Assembly (NCBI GenBank): GCA_964020085.1
Contig: OZ026600.1
Span: forward strand, 8,263,448 to 8,327,447
DNA length: 64,000 nucleotides
Reading direction: 5' to 3'
DNA from: Micromussa lordhowensis
Lineage: Eukaryota; Cnidaria; Anthozoa; Scleractinia; Lobophylliidae
The position numbers and the translations under genes are program-made. Position 1 is the first letter of the stretch. Each line of letters opens with the position of its first letter. The notes below the pieces were generated by a model, which was not told the DNA's origin, ran no database searches, and worked only from the letters and a program-made list of their open reading frames with translations. This document shows, one piece after another, positions 23,317 through 35,525 of the stretch.

Positions 23317-24534
23317 TTACTTTTCGATCTGACTTACAGCTTGAAAGCTCTTAGTAAAACACCCTGTTCCTAACGGTCTAAGTAATTTTGAATAACGACT
23401 GTGAAATTCCGCGGCATTCTTGTTGTTCGACAACAGTATTTTCTCCCTCGGATTTTTATCAAATTTTGCAAACATTTCTTCTTCTTCTTCGCCCCGTTCA
23501 CTGAAGCCGGAGCACTCCCACGTGTAATTTCCAGATGCTCTGTTTGTTTCACTTCTTTCTGTTTTTAACTCTGGGCGTTGTTTCGCGGACATTTCTGAGC
23601 TTAGTATGCCTGTGCCTCTTCCGCACAACAGATCCGGACTTAACAAGTCTCTTCTTCCTTCACGCCAGCTGCTCATTTGGAGATCGGCCATTGGTCTGGA
23701 CAGAGAGGATAAAGAGCAATGCTTCCTGACAGGCGTAGGTAGACGTCCGTTGAAGTAACGGTTTTGCGAGCGGTCCATTTTGACCAGATGAGGGCTCACA
23801 TTGCCATCCATTCCTGCTGTCCAATCTGTCTGCTCCGGTATAACACTAAGTTCGGCCGCGTCCAGAAACATTGACCTGAATCTGGGATCAACAAGCTTGC
23901 GATCCAGGCGCTCCGTCTGACGTTTGTTCTTCAAGGCGCGTTTGAAAGCAAGATATCCCATTGATACCGAGGACATTGAGTCAGAAATACAAGGTTTCTC
24001 CGCGGCGTTACGAAGTTTAGAAAGGTATTCACGCTCGATCTGGACTGACAACCGCGGCACCCCTGCCTCGATGTTCGGTAATTGACCCAAACGGTAGCAC
24101 CATTGGCGCACATAGGGGGCGGCATCTCCCGAGTCTTTTCGACTGTGATTCTGTGCTAGTACCGACATCCTTTCCCCACAAGACCGCCGCATATTTGGCT
24201 CCGTGTGTCTGCGTCGGGTTGCACGTGCTTCAGCCCTTCCTGACGATCTTGGCTGTACCACAGATTCGGTGGAATTATCTGAGTCACCCACAGCATTTTC
24301 CACAATTTGCAGTGTGCCATCCTGATTCTCTCTGATCACGTCAAGCCGTGGTTTAAACACACGATGGATCGTCTTCAGCTCGTTCAACACTTTGTTTTTC
24401 TCGTAATGGCTTGATCTGATAATCTTGTGTTTTTCTCGCTCTATTTTGTCGCTGAATTCTTCCAACCGTGCCTGCGATGCCCGGGCAGTTCGACGTACGG
24501 AATCTGTGTTTCTGTGAATATTTCTTTTGTGCAT
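23317..24534 (-). CDS. Novel coiled-coil protein, single exon (405 aa)
   Basis: The frame is open from 24555, but that codon is GTG; the first ATG is at 24534, giving 405 aa. No named family. Residues about 12-62 form a charged helix (LEEFSDKIEREKHKIIRSSH, then YEKNKVLNELKTI) predicted as a coiled coil. It matches residues 48-84 of the protein at 57963-59360 and 31-64 of the one at 54908-55648. A second block, SMGYLAFKRALKNK (191-204), matches KAYCAFKKLLNKME in the 57963 protein. LPNI is at 152-155. RRRHTE and RRSCGE suggest basophilic kinase sites, and an EEEEE run lies near the C-terminus. The minus-strand AATAAA (23310-23315) starts one base after the stop, so a short 3' UTR or a more distal site is expected. 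Intracellular, probably nuclear or cytoskeletal by composition (inference). Confidence 0.7.
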   Translation of the reverse strand: MHKRNIHRNTDSVRRTARASQARLEEFSDKIEREKHKIIRSSHYEKNKVLNELKTIHRVFKPRLDVIRENQDGTLQIVENAVGDSDNSTESVVQPRSSGRAEARATRRRHTEPNMRRSCGERMSVLAQNHSRKDSGDAAPYVRQWCYRLGQLPNIEAGVPRLSVQIEREYLSKLRNAAEKPCISDSMSSVSMGYLAFKRALKNKRQTERLDRKLVDPRFRSMFLDAAELSVIPEQTDWTAGMDGNVSPHLVKMDRSQNRYFNGRLPTPVRKHCSLSSLSRPMADLQMSSWREGRRDLLSPDLLCGRGTGILSSEMSAKQRPELKTERSETNRASGNYTWECSGFSERGEEEEEMFAKFDKNPREKILLSNNKNAAEFHSRYSKLLRPLGTGCFTKSFQAVSQIEK

Positions 24535-24555
24535 ACCGGAAGCTTTCCACCACAC

Positions 24556-27463
24556 TACTTCAGTCGCTCCTCTCTTGCTACTGTCGTTTGCTTCAATGTT
24601 TGCTTTTCCAGACTGTCATTGGCAAACTGGACAGGTTAGAAATTAACAATCAGAGGACACTGCGTTCTCATGAACCGATTTGGCTCTTGGAATTGTTGGT
24701 GTTCCACGATTCATGGCAACGAATAAAAGTGAATATGATATATGCTAAGATATACTTAAAATTGCAACAAAAGCCTTCCCTCGCAAGTAGCTGCTAGTTT
24801 GTTTATTTATGCGTCTGCCGTCTCTAGCTGCAATGATCACGCAACTCACCGATTACCACTCGAGTTTGTTTTGATACGTTGGGTCAAAGTTCCGAAAGGC
24901 GCTTACCTTTAGGAAATCTTATGTTATGTGCAGGACTGAAATCTGACGCAGAGCCCGAGGATTAAACGAGCTGCCATAAAGAGTTACTACTGAGTACAAG
25001 ACCTTCCTCGGCAATCTTAACACATCGGCGATTAAAGAGGAAAGGTGCGTAGGATATTGGGAATGAGCAACGATTCTTTGTTGATAACCATTCTCAATCG
25101 GATGCTTTCTTCGATTAAAATGTATACAACACAGCGAGGAAATGACTAGGTGACAAACTATAGACAATCGTATTCTAAACTTCATACCCATTAGAAAAGG
25201 CATACATCGGAATTTAACTTGTTATTATAAACTCAATAAAACCATGCATAGGAGTGAAATAATTCTCTTTGCTACTGGAAAGAAAACTTGATAAACAATC
25301 ATAAACAACAGAAAAAAAAAATGATGATGATGATTTTTAAGCGCTACTAAGTAAATTGTAAAGGTTTCTAAAGCACGTAGCTGTTAACTGGAAAGTCAAA
25401 ATAATTACAAAAATAAATGCTATCCTTTATTTTAACGTATTTTTATTGCGCCAGTTTGCCTCGTTAACTCTATCTTCCACAGAAAATAAATTAGATGCCG
25501 GGAAGATTGCTTGATTGGCCAAGTCTTTTTTAGCTGATAAACGGAAATGCGTGCACTCTTCCCAGTCTTATACAGATACGTAGAACACAATATTTCCTTT
25601 TATGTAGAACACAATATTTCCTTTTATCGTGTTTACAGTAAATGTACGCAACATATGTCCATTGCTATGACCAGATGACAACATACTATTCCGAGATCAA
25701 TAAATGGCATAAAATTACTCCGTGATCAAATCGACTCATCGCCAATGAAATCAGTGTAGCTCGATTCTGAGGACATTTATTACACGATCAATCTAGCGAG
25801 CAACAACACAACGATAAAACCGACCCTTGAGCGAATATTATTCTATAAGTAACAAAAAAACTCTTTCGTTTGAATTGCATCCGAAATAATGCTCCGTTGC
25901 CGACATGCGCGGTGGGTTCGTTCATGGTTTTCGCTAATTGCTTTCCGTTGTCGCTATTCTCGTGAAAACAATGGTTTAAACCCAATTATATAATAACCCA
26001 AATTATTCTCGCATTTTGATTGATAATCGCCTATGATCTATTAGAGGACAGACGCACGATTGACGTCATCATTACAAAGTTTTTCCCTCTGTGTTTTAAA
26101 ATGGCGGAAAGTTTTAAGAACTTAAAAAAATATTTTACTTGACTGGGCGAAAGACAAGGTACAAAAAGTGTTTTCGAGGCATTGAACAGGTACGAGAAGC
26201 AACAGGAAGAAAGAAAAAGCCCTTTCTCTTTTAGAAAATTACTCAGAAAAAATGCTCGAGCAGTCTTAGCAGTCGGCAGTCGAGCGAGACTAGACCAAAC
26301 AAATCTCTCGAATGGCCTCCGGCCAGTGTTGACCGCAACCGCAAGGTTTTGGAGCGTATTTTTCAACCCCTGCGATCTTCAAGGTAGCTTTTTCGGCTCA
26401 CATGGCTGCTCTGATGACAAAAACTGACTTGACTTTCCCAGCGTTTTCTTTAAGATTTGTAGACTTTCGCAGTTAAGTTCAATTCTGTTTTCGCTGTGAG
26501 TGGCTGTAAGTAGCTATTGACATAAAAAGATAACTTCTAAATTGAAAATAGGATTACAGAAGTGTGTAATGCTTTTCTCTGCTAAGCATGCAAATTTCCA
26601 TTGTTTGTTTTCATTTAAAATCCGTTGGGCGGTAAATTCAAGACAAACGAGTGACAAAAGCGCCGGAACAAGCGAGTCGCGCGTTCTTTTAGCAGAGATT
26701 TTCGCTTGCCTTGAAAGTTCAAATCTCCAAATGGTAATTAAGCTGTCTTTTCGATGCGGGATTTATATTTATGTTTCTTCTTAAAAGTAACAAAGCGGTG
26801 CTAAAAAATGTGTCGAAAAATAGAAAAAGCGATTTGATGTTCTACATTGAAACGGAAAGTTTGATTCGACACAGATCAGGGACACAGACACAGCAGACAC
26901 AGATCAGAGACCAGTGACTACCTTAGTATGAATATTCGAAGCTTTATTACTATGACCAAAACGTTCTAGTCTTTTTGTACTTTTTCACCCAAAAGAACCA
27001 ATGGTTTCGCATCTATTTAATAATTACCTCTAATCTGCCAATAGGGCTTTTTCATTTGAGTGTGGAAAATATTTCGCTTTTGCTTTGATTTTGCATTACC
27101 ACGCTACCTGATTGGCCTAAAAAACACATGCTAATTATTTGTAGTTCAATCAGGTGTAAAATCAAAACCAATCATCACTCACACGTAAACGTTTTCTCTC
27201 GCTTCGTACCAACTTCATGTATTTTCTTCGAGTTTTGATTGGTTCTCTGAATTGTGATTGTAGGGCTAGAGTGATAAAGTTAGTTCTGGTTTTATGATCA
27301 TGTGTATTAAAACGAATACTACTCTATAATGCTGAATCATAATGATTTCTGCAACTAGTGCCAACTATATACAGTCAAACTCGCCCTGTAACGGTAACCT
27401 GTCGTAAGCACTGACACTGAGCCATGTTACCAGCTTCATAAACTACACTTTATTTTCTTTTAG
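24556..27463. other. No gene recognised
   Basis: About 2.9 kb. A 25-bp unit beginning GTAGAACACAATATTTCC is tandemly duplicated at about 25577-25626, and a short (ATG)n run lies at 25320-25333. Frames at 24919-25203, 26031-26427 and 26542-26784 have no domain signal. The 5' part should hold the promoter of the 23317-24534 gene. Confidence 0.4.
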
Positions 27464-27678
27464 ACGGAACCCCTCTTCTGCTTCTACTTCTACTTCTGGT
27501 CGCAAGGGTGTCTTCTTCAGTTCAACTGTACAGGATCTCCTCGAAGATAAACATTCAGCTGCAATGACATGCTTCAAAGAGGATATGGCAAATGCATCAC
27601 AAATTATTGAAACAAGTTGTATTTTACGGAAGCTGATTCCCTCAATAGTGAAGGATATTTGCAGTTCTATCGTCTAGT
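27464..27678 (+). other. Possible orphan terminal exon (~71 codons)
   Basis: A pyrimidine-rich acceptor, TTATTTTCTTTTAG ending at 27463, is followed by an open frame to TAG at 27678: Ser-rich start (NPSSASTSTSGRKGVFF), then STVQDLLEDKHSAAMTCFKE and a helical tail LRKLIPSIVKDICSS. Composition looks coding. No upstream exon on this strand was found and no family was recognised. It overlaps the probable 3' UTR of the minus-strand fibrinogen-domain gene. It may be a fragment. Confidence 0.3.
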
Positions 27679-27776
27679 TTTAACCCTGTTAAGGGAGGAA
27701 TCTGTCCATCACGAACGAAGACGTAAGAAGGATTCTAACGGAGTTCATAGCCTTTAGCGGTATTACAAATATCGTG

Positions 27777-30351
27777 TTAGTCAACGAGTTCTATCCTCAT
27801 TTCAACCCTTTTAAGAAGAGCTATATTGTTCTGTTTCCTGTACCAGTATATTCCTGTAATAGGGAGACCTGTAGGGTTGTACAGTCCATTAAGATTGGTT
27901 TGTGTGCAGGATTTATACCACCAAGCGCCTTGATGATCCACAGCGCAGTTACTAGACGGGTAGGTATCAAAGTCTTTGTCTTTGGTGGAGAAAGCGGCGC
28001 CACGATTGTAATTAAGCGAATCTATACATGAACCTGTAAAAAAGAACAAGAATAAGATGGCGACCAAGGGTAAATTTTTTCAGAGTAAGCAAACAAGCAT
28101 CTTCGCCTGTCCCGTTCTCCCGCGACAAAGAGAGACAGACAAAAAGAAACATTCATAGTGTTTTTGGTATGAATTTTGGCGCGAAAGTAAGAACCAGTCA
28201 TGATAAGAGAAAGAGGACGGTCCGATCACTGTCGAGCTTTTCGATTAGTATGGTATTTGTTAACTTTTGAATTCCTGATGTATTGAGGAGGGAAAAAGAT
28301 GGCTACCTATAGTCTGGAGGCTGAGAACACATAAATACCTTGATAAAATCCAAGACGTGCCAGTCGATATCTGTCATCTTCACCATTCACAGTAAAGTTA
28401 TCATATTCCGCATAACAGGAGAAGCCAGCAGGGTCTTCTAGCTCTACTCTCAACTTGTGCTGGTTTGTCTGATTGGTCAGGCGGTGAATCTTTTCAAGAC
28501 CGAGCCAAAATGTGCCATTTAGGTGTCCGAAACCTCTTTTGTAGTCTTCCCAGTCGCGGTAAAAGTCGACCGAGCCGTCCAGTCTTCGTTGAATCACGGC
28601 CCAGGCTTCCCCGACATTATTCTGTTTGCAAAAGATTTGGAAGGCTCCCATACCATCCGGATCAATCATATAAACGCCATCTGTTGTGCCTCCGTGTTTC
28701 TTTATCTCTGTGCAGCTTCTGGGGTGAGCTCGAGCTTTATTGAAAAGAAGATTGGGAAATTGTTATAAGGTAAATGATTAATAATGGTAATTGAACTGAG
28801 TGGAGTGCAATTTGGTCTGAAATTTTCAAAATCGAACGAGCGCACAGCGCGAGTTCGATTTGAAATCACAAGTATGATTTCAGACCAAAATTGCACGACC
28901 CGAAGTTCAATTACCTCTTTATTGGATCCATTTTTAAATCGCACAATTTAATAGCCCAAATACAGGAACAAGATTTTGGTCATGACCAATGTTTATTAAA
29001 CCAAGCTGCCAAATTTGCTAAATAATGGCTTTTTTATCTTTTATTTTCCTGCAATGTGATTGGTGAGTTTAAAAGAGCCTTTAAATCTGATTGGTCGTTT
29101 TGTTTTACTGTCCCATTCTTATTGGCTGAGAAAAAGATGAGATTTAGAGCAAAAGATAGTGCAATTTGTGAATAAATCGCACCGCTGAGAACCAATCATA
29201 TTACAAGGATAACCAGTGATTTCAAAATGGATTTGATAAAGATCATTACCACACCACCTACTACGTGAAAAAAATCTTACTTACAATTAAGTGGCCTGCA
29301 GCCTCTATAGAATTTCAAGTTTGCAACCATCGTTATGTCCTCCTTTGCGTATTAGGCAATGACCCTCACCTTTATCACAAAACCTCCCTGAGTAACCTGG
29401 TCTGCAGTTACATGTAAATCGTTTGTTATTGGCTTCACAGATCTCTTGGCATGTTCCACCATTGAGACAAAGACCATTCCCTTGACAGCAACCATTGTAG
29501 CAGTGTATACATTTCGTTCCTACCTTTAGGATAGCAAATATATTGAATATTAGTAGATCAAAGTGCAAAGACCTCAAATAGCGGAACATGGATTGAATTC
29601 TTCATAATTGTTTTGCTTAGACATGCGATTTTTTCGCAAGAAAATCAACCACAACAATGGTAGTGACGTAAACTTGAACACGATATAATTAGAACCTTCA
29701 TTGATGCGATTATCCAGACCGCTCACCCTACCAATCAGACTACATATATTCTTTATATGCGTGATGTGGTTTAAAGAGTGACCCTCTTAGGAATGTTCTA
29801 AATTCTAAATGTCTAGATCACAAAGAGAGTCAAAACTCTTTGAGTTGCAAAACTGCGCTTTACCTTGTTAAGAATGTCGTTAACGTTTCATGTGATCTGT
29901 CATGATACCTCACAGCTTCTAACAATCCCTCTGTCTTTTTACATATAACCCCTCTGTCATGATACTGTCGTGCTACCTATAGGGGAATCCTTGTTTACAA
30001 TATTTGCCTCATTAGCATAAGCAATTCTGTTTTTGACAGAGTTACAAATAAATCAGTTCTGAATATTGAAAGGTCATAGTACGATTAACTCTGCCAGTGA
30101 ATATGAGCCTGATGTATTGAATACTTTTTGTGCAACACGGGTTTAAAAACTCAAAATTTAACAAAGAATGTATGAGCTCATTAGCGCTTTTGCCACCCAG
30201 AAATTTTGCAGTTTTTGAAAGACAATTTATCCCTGAATATTACACCCAAAGAGCTAAAAACTTCACCATGTACTAAGTTTCACTAGCTCTTTAGATGCCT
30301 GAAGTCAATTCATATCTAACATGTTGCCTTCTGTACGCAAAGCCGTATGCA

Positions 30352-30383
<32 letters not shown>

Positions 30384-31508
30384 TGAATCCGCCTATACTA
30401 GCAACCTTTCTGCCATGTTACCTAAAAGCCTCTCTGTCATTTTACATGGTAATCTTTACGTTACGTTGCCCAGCAACCTGTCCGTCATTACACCTATAAC
30501 AAATCTCTGTCATTTTGCTATTCAACTTCTGTTTCTCCCATGACCTATCGATTTCTCTAGACAGACAGTATTTTGTAATTTGTTTGCAGTGTAGCAATTT
30601 CTTTCTCATGTCACACATAACAAACTCTTTCTTATGTTACCTAGCAACCTCTTTCTGTCTTGTTACCTAGCAACTTATCTTTCACGTAACCCTGAAACCT
30701 CTCTCTTATTTTAGTGTCGTATGGGTTTAGCACTGTTGTGCTAATTGGGGACACTATAAATAAATAAACAAATATTTCAAATAGAACATAAACTGTTACG
30801 AATCCCAACTGGTGGGAGGCTGACCAGATTACACAACGCGGTCGAGGAGTTGAACTCGGGACTACCGAGAACAAATCGAGATAGTGGTAGGGTGAAGGGT
30901 TTGAACCAGGGACCTCCAGATTTCAAATCCAGCGCCCTAAACCACTCGTCCACGCCACCTCCTGTCTGTTATGTTTTAAAGCAACCTCTCGTCAAGTTAC
31001 TCAGCAACTCTTCACTTATCTTACCGCCAAACCCTTCTCTCATATTACCTATAGCAACGGTGCTAATACCTTACAAGCTGCTGTCATTTTGTTTAGCAGT
31101 ATCTCTGATAAAAAGCGCATAATCGATTAACCAAACTTGTGTTTCTCGCACCTTAACGTTATAATCAATTCCAATCTCGTGGTAGCTGTGTCCGTCTCTT
31201 CTTTTCAATGCCCCGGGATTTAGATGTCTGTTTTCCTCATTCAGTTGACAATTGTCCTTGTGCGCAGTTATCAGATAGTTAAAAGAGATGCACCGGCAGT
31301 TCCACGCACAATGCTCAAAGCAGTTCTTGTGGCTGCTAACTGTAAGGTTCTTGAAACTGTAGCCACAAAGAGCGAAATTTTCCACACTGTCTCTTTCTCT
31401 GGAGAAGTAATATTGTTTCACTGTGCAAGGCCTAACCTGGCACGCTGCTGTGAAAATCAGGTTGTGGACAAGCCAAAAGATTACTTTTGAGGAGCATACA
31501 AGAGGCAT
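27777..31508 (-). CDS. Secreted PAN/apple-EGF-fibrinogen domain protein, 4 exons (387 aa)
   Basis: Exons (minus): 31508-31152, 29523-29370, 28734-28339, 28033-27777, all GT-AG and in phase. The start is the ATG at 31508; the codon opening the longer frame is TTG, and a TTTTCTTTTAG acceptor sits just upstream, so a 5' UTR exon is likely. Signal peptide about residues 1-23 (hydrophobic VIFWLVHNLIFTAACQ). Exon 1 then encodes a PAN/apple-like domain (CGYSF, CFEHCAWNCRCISFNYL). Exon 2 encodes an EGF module (CLNGGTCQEIC, CNCRPGYSGRFC). Exons 3-4 encode a full fibrinogen C-terminal domain: CTEIKKHGGTTDGVYMI, DWEDYKRGFGHLNGTFWLG, the DKDFD calcium-site motif, and NCAVDHQGAWWYKSC before the C-terminal LKRVEMRIELVD. 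Members of this group are secreted lectin-like or adhesion/innate-recognition proteins; ligand unknown. A minus-strand AATAAA lies at 27454-27449. Confidence 0.9.
28787..28914. mobile_element. Foldback MITE in intron 2 of the fibrinogen-domain gene
   Basis: 128-bp inverted repeat: GTAATTGAAC (28787) pairs with GTTCAATTAC (to 28914), and TGCAATTTGGTCTGAAAT pairs with ATTTCAGACCAAAATTGCA. The apex is ATCGAACGAGCGC-ACA-GCGCGAGTTCGAT. It lies about 50 bases upstream (in gene orientation) of the exon 3 acceptor. Confidence 0.75.
30715..30961 (-). mobile_element. tRNA-Ser-derived SINE in intron 1
   Basis: The 5' head (minus strand, from 30961) resembles a tRNA: A box TGGACGAGTGG, an anticodon-type stem-loop with TTTGAAA loop (UGA, serine), and B box GGTTCAAACCC. 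The long variable arm expected of tRNA-Ser is missing and the acceptor ends do not pair fully, so this is a SINE head, not a working tRNA. The body continues through GTTGGGATTCGTAACAGTTT and ends near a TTTAGCACTGTTGTGCTAA hairpin. Confidence 0.7.
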
Positions 31509-34500
31509 CCTAAAAGAAAAATGCAAACAACTGCAAGTTTTTCATGTTGCCATAAATTTTCCATTAAAAATCACGAAGACATTTTGAACATATTAAAAAA
31601 AAATTAATAAAATCCACAGAATTTGCACGATCATGGTGCAATTTAGTGTATTAAATTAAAGGAATCATAGATTTCTCAATTTACGCAAGTATATGACCTA
31701 TTTATCCAATGATCTCGATATGTTTTCTTCTCCATTATCTTGTTGCCTGCTGTTATCCTCTGCTGTCGATCTTGTACCAACACAGACAGGCTCACGCAAA
31801 TATCTTCTGCAATATCAACTTGACTCCAGTGGGGGTTTTTATTTCATAAATTTTATAACTGGAAACCTAAAAGCTATAAAGCAAATACGAGATGGCAGTT
31901 ATGGATGTTCTGCCCTGATCAAATTTAGTTTTTACTCGACACTTTGCGACATCAAGCGTTTTTCGAAAAAAGTGGCTTCGTTAACGAAGGAAGTTTTTGT
32001 CCTAACAAAGACTAGAATTATAATAATAACAAGATAACCGAGTTGCTATTTTTCTAACATAATGATAAGTTGTGGAATATTAGCTTTATTTATGACAAAC
32101 GCTTCATATATCCACTATGAGGCGTATAAACTGACAAGTTCTGGATCTCCAATACAATACATTATAGTTTTTCGATGCCATAACAAAAAGCACGTCTACC
32201 TTAATGTGTTTGTAACTTCTGTGAAATTCCCAGATTCTTTTGTCTCATTTTAAATGCACTTGACAACCTTTCCTGAGAGAAAATAAATACAATAGTATTA
32301 CTGTTAAACGTTCAGTAAGACATTGTTGCTTTCAGAGACTTGGGTTGAAGTTTCTATTTTTGTCACAACTAGCTTGGTTATTTATGAACTTGAAGCTGAT
32401 AGAAGTAAATTAACCCCCGAAGCGTTCTTTTCAAGCATTTGACCTTACTCGGTGTTTCTTTAAGCTGCCTCATTCATCTTATTAATTAGCAAAATAATTT
32501 TATCTGCGTTTTGAACCTTTCACTGCCACCTTGCTAATGTTCTCACCACATTTTAGCTTACAATAATAACACTACTTTTTGTACTTTTGATCCTCTTAGA
32601 TAAATTCAGTTATTTCATTGCTCAGCGTAATGTACCAAAGCGACGAAGAACCACAATTTTCCAATAAATGTCACAGTTAACGAGCATCTAGTCTTCGAGC
32701 TGCCATGAACAGTAATTAGCTGAGCATACGTAACACGCCAGGATTACGTGGAAGACAATATCTGATAAACTGACATGAAATGGAAATTGCCTTTTCGTCC
32801 TTATTTCTATAACTCGATAGAAACACGGAAAAGACGGCTTTTTCCCATGACTGAACGGCAGTAACATCTACGCAAATTTACACTGAAAGCAAATTCCCGA
32901 TAACGTTTTGCATAGCCTTGACATTTAGAGTTTGAAACTATGAATATACATAGTAAGTGATAATCTCAAACATCATCCGATCCTTGATCTGTTGCACACA
33001 AGAGAGGACGTTTGGGAAAATTTAACACCATATGACGGTGAATCTGAGTCGGAAGTGTTGGAACTTTCGAATTCTCAGCAAGATTTTTAAGAATTTAAAT
33101 TAAAATATGAAAACAATAATAAGAAGCGGTCGAGGCTAATAAAAATGACTTTGATATACATAACCCTTTATGACAATGTTAGCGCACGTAATCTAATCAA
33201 GATTTAAAAGATGGAAATCATGATTAGAAAAGTAATTTCCACGTCACTTCCTAACTCATCACCTTGAAGAGTTTTTATAAAGCAATACATCAGCTGGGGT
33301 CTCGTCTATTTCGATTTATTTAGATAGTGGGAATTTTGCCTTTCGGGTTTTAGTTCGGACAAACGTTTCTCTTTCCTGTTACAATTACAACACTGCTAGA
33401 GCAACAATTTTAAAATTAAATGTCAAACCTGTAAAAGTTTCACTAGCGCCGTGCGTAAGTTGGTTAGCCTTGAGTTAAACGGCAAATGTTTTATACATGT
33501 AGTATTTCCCACGAAAAGGGAGAGCAATACTGGTGGTGCACAAGCGCAAAAAGGTGATAAGGTTTTAAGCAAATGCTTTACAAAAGATGGCAACGATGAT
33601 AAATTTTGGGGTGGAAATGAAAATGCATGAAAGAAAGTAAAGCTATGCATGCTAACTCTGATAAATTCTGAAGAAGGTACCCTCTTGACAGTTTTCAATC
33701 AGCTACGATTTTAGTGTCACTGTTCTGGGAAAACAAGACAAAACCATGTAAAAGATCGAATCGCCCGTTTACCTTCATCTTTTCACAGTATAAAAGCTAT
33801 CCAAAAAGGTCCAAAATGATTAACAACCACGGTATTTGCCAAGGTAGGCGTTTGTTTCGTTTTGTTTTTGTTTTTTCAATTTTATTTCAAATATCAATAT
33901 ATCAACTCATCATCTCAAGCGGTAGAAAAGTGCCAAAATTTCGGGTTATTTTAGGCGACCTTAAAGGTACTTCGTACTTCCCTTTAAGACCACAGTTTTC
34001 ACGAGGTGCCAAATGTTACCGCCGAATGACATTTAATTTCCTAAGTAAAAGATTTTTCGATAGTCTCTTGCACTGTTATCAGTATCCAGTTTGGAATCTA
34101 CAAGCAAATCGGCTTAAATGGCCTCGTAAAGAGCAATGAAAATCTTCCGTCAGAAATATTCCCGCCAAGTTCAGTTTAGCGAAGAATATCACTTTCTTTC
34201 GACTCTCTGCGAGTTTAATTCATGATCCACTGAGAGTTCCCTCTGCAATATTTAGTTGGTCTGCAGGAAAAGAGTACTGATTTAAGCCGTGACATCGTTA
34301 TTAAACAAACGTACAAATCTCAAACTCACCAATTAAATCCCTTTCCAGTAAGTTAACTAAATGTACGTTCCTGCGAAAACTAGCTCTATTTTTAACGCTA
34401 CGCTACGTGGAAAAAACGAAATGGATCTTCGACCAGTTTGCTGGTTTGTTTTGTGTAAAACAAAGTACACGTTATTAATGATCGAAGCTCCACCCGTTAT

Positions 34501-34729
34501 TAATTTTCAGACTTCTGCAAACACTTTTTTTCACATTGAGTTGTCGTTTTCGACAGGCGCGACTTGTCATAGGCCTAGTTTAATTAACTATTTCAGGCGG
34601 CGGACGACAGGAGTTCGCAATGTCCATCTCTTTGAAAGGTCTTCCCTTGGTTTGAACCGCTCTTTCTGTCAGAAGAATCGCCAAGCAGTGTGAGGTTGGA
34701 CTCGGGTCAGTTATTCCTCGATAATTTGG
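31509..34729. other. No gene recognised
   Basis: 3.2 kb. Contains whatever promoter and 5' UTR exon serve the fibrinogen-domain gene. Frames at 31693-32037, 33423-33698, 33714-34139 and 34361-34693 have no domain signal. No repeat structure noticed. Confidence 0.35.
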
Positions 34730-34830
34730 GTTTATCAACTGAGTTGATAATGTGAATTGGCTCCGTCAGAAAGAGATTCGAAAGCTGACGTTTCGAGCGT
34801 TAGTCCTTCGTCCGGAGCGAATCAGTTATT
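34730..34830 (-). mobile_element. Penelope-like element terminal fragment
   Basis: Begins with the hairpin TTATCAACTGAGTTGATAA (34733-34751) and contains, on the minus strand, GACGAAGGACTAACGCTCG then AAACGTCAGC, a signature I associate with cnidarian Penelope-like element terminal repeats that carry hammerhead motifs. No reverse transcriptase is present. Confidence 0.55.
34775..34823 (-). ncRNA. Degenerate hammerhead ribozyme motif
   Basis: Minus strand: outer stem GATTCG/CGAATC, core CGGACGA (consensus CUGANGA with U to G at the second position), a short stem-loop GGAC-TAAC-GCTC with one mismatch, then GAAA, then CGTC with the predicted cleavage after C at 34787. All parts are in the right order, but the core substitution and the stem mismatch predict loss of activity. 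Confidence 0.5.
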
Positions 34831-35206
34831 CCTCAATTATTTGCGTCCAAACGAGAAAGAAACCACATAATTTTACATCGTGTTGTGGTCTTTTTGGAGC
34901 AGCTGTTGGTAAATTCAGGTTAGGACTCCAATTTTCTGCTATCCGAGTCAGGATACGGTCACATAGGAGAGAAGAATTGAAAAATTATCCGGCCCAAAAT
35001 CCTATCAATGTTAGGACTGTTGACGGTTACATTTCTTACACTCAATTTTCTCCAGAGGTCAGCGAATCGCAGTTAATTTTTCATCGTGTTGGTGTCTTTT
35101 TGGTGCAGCTGTATGTCAACAATGAGGAAATGCAGGTTAGGAAACTAATTTCCTGCTATCCGACTCAGAATCCGGTCACGCAGGATAGAAGAATTATATA
35201 GAGGAT

Positions 35207-35324
35207 ATTACACGGTGGAGAGAAGATATGAATTTTATGTTCGAGTGGCAAGCTGCGCTCACTCGTGAGATGTTGCTCTTGCCACGAGTAACATAAAATT
35301 CATATCTTCGAGCTAACGTGTAAT
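35207..35324. mobile_element. Foldback MITE
   Basis: About 118 bp: ATTACAC at 35207 pairs with GTGTAAT at 35324, and GAAGATATGAATTTTATGTT pairs with AACATAAAATTCATATCTTC; the middle has GAGTGGCAAG/CTTGCCACGAG. It abuts the short-period repeat starting near 35371. It may be the left part of a larger composite element extending to about 35620. Confidence 0.7.
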
Positions 35325-35370
35325 GTTCTTTTTATTATATAAACGTACTGATAACGGCGTTTTTGATGAT

Positions 35371-35525
35371 TTTCCGAAGATTTCCGACCATTTTCCGAAG
35401 ATTTCCGAAGATTTTCCAAAATTGTCCCGAAGACCAGACGAACGTTTCCGAACATTTCCCGAGAATTTCCGAAGATGTCCGAAGATTGCCGAAGACTTTC
35501 GAGGAAGACCCGAAGATGTTTCGAT
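35371..35525. repeat. Short-period minisatellite (TTTCCGAAGA-type)
   Basis: Irregular tandem copies of an 11-12 base word (T)TTTCCGAAGA(T) across 155 bases. Both strands are open: the minus strand reads as FGNLRK and SSEIFGK-type repeats, which explains the frames at 35313-35591 and 35323-35619. Not a gene. Confidence 0.75.

Noticed and set aside
30884..30960. Functional tRNA-Ser(UGA) on the minus strand
   Set aside because: A and B boxes and an anticodon-like loop are present, but the long variable arm is missing and the acceptor stem does not pair over seven bases; the sequence continues into a SINE body.
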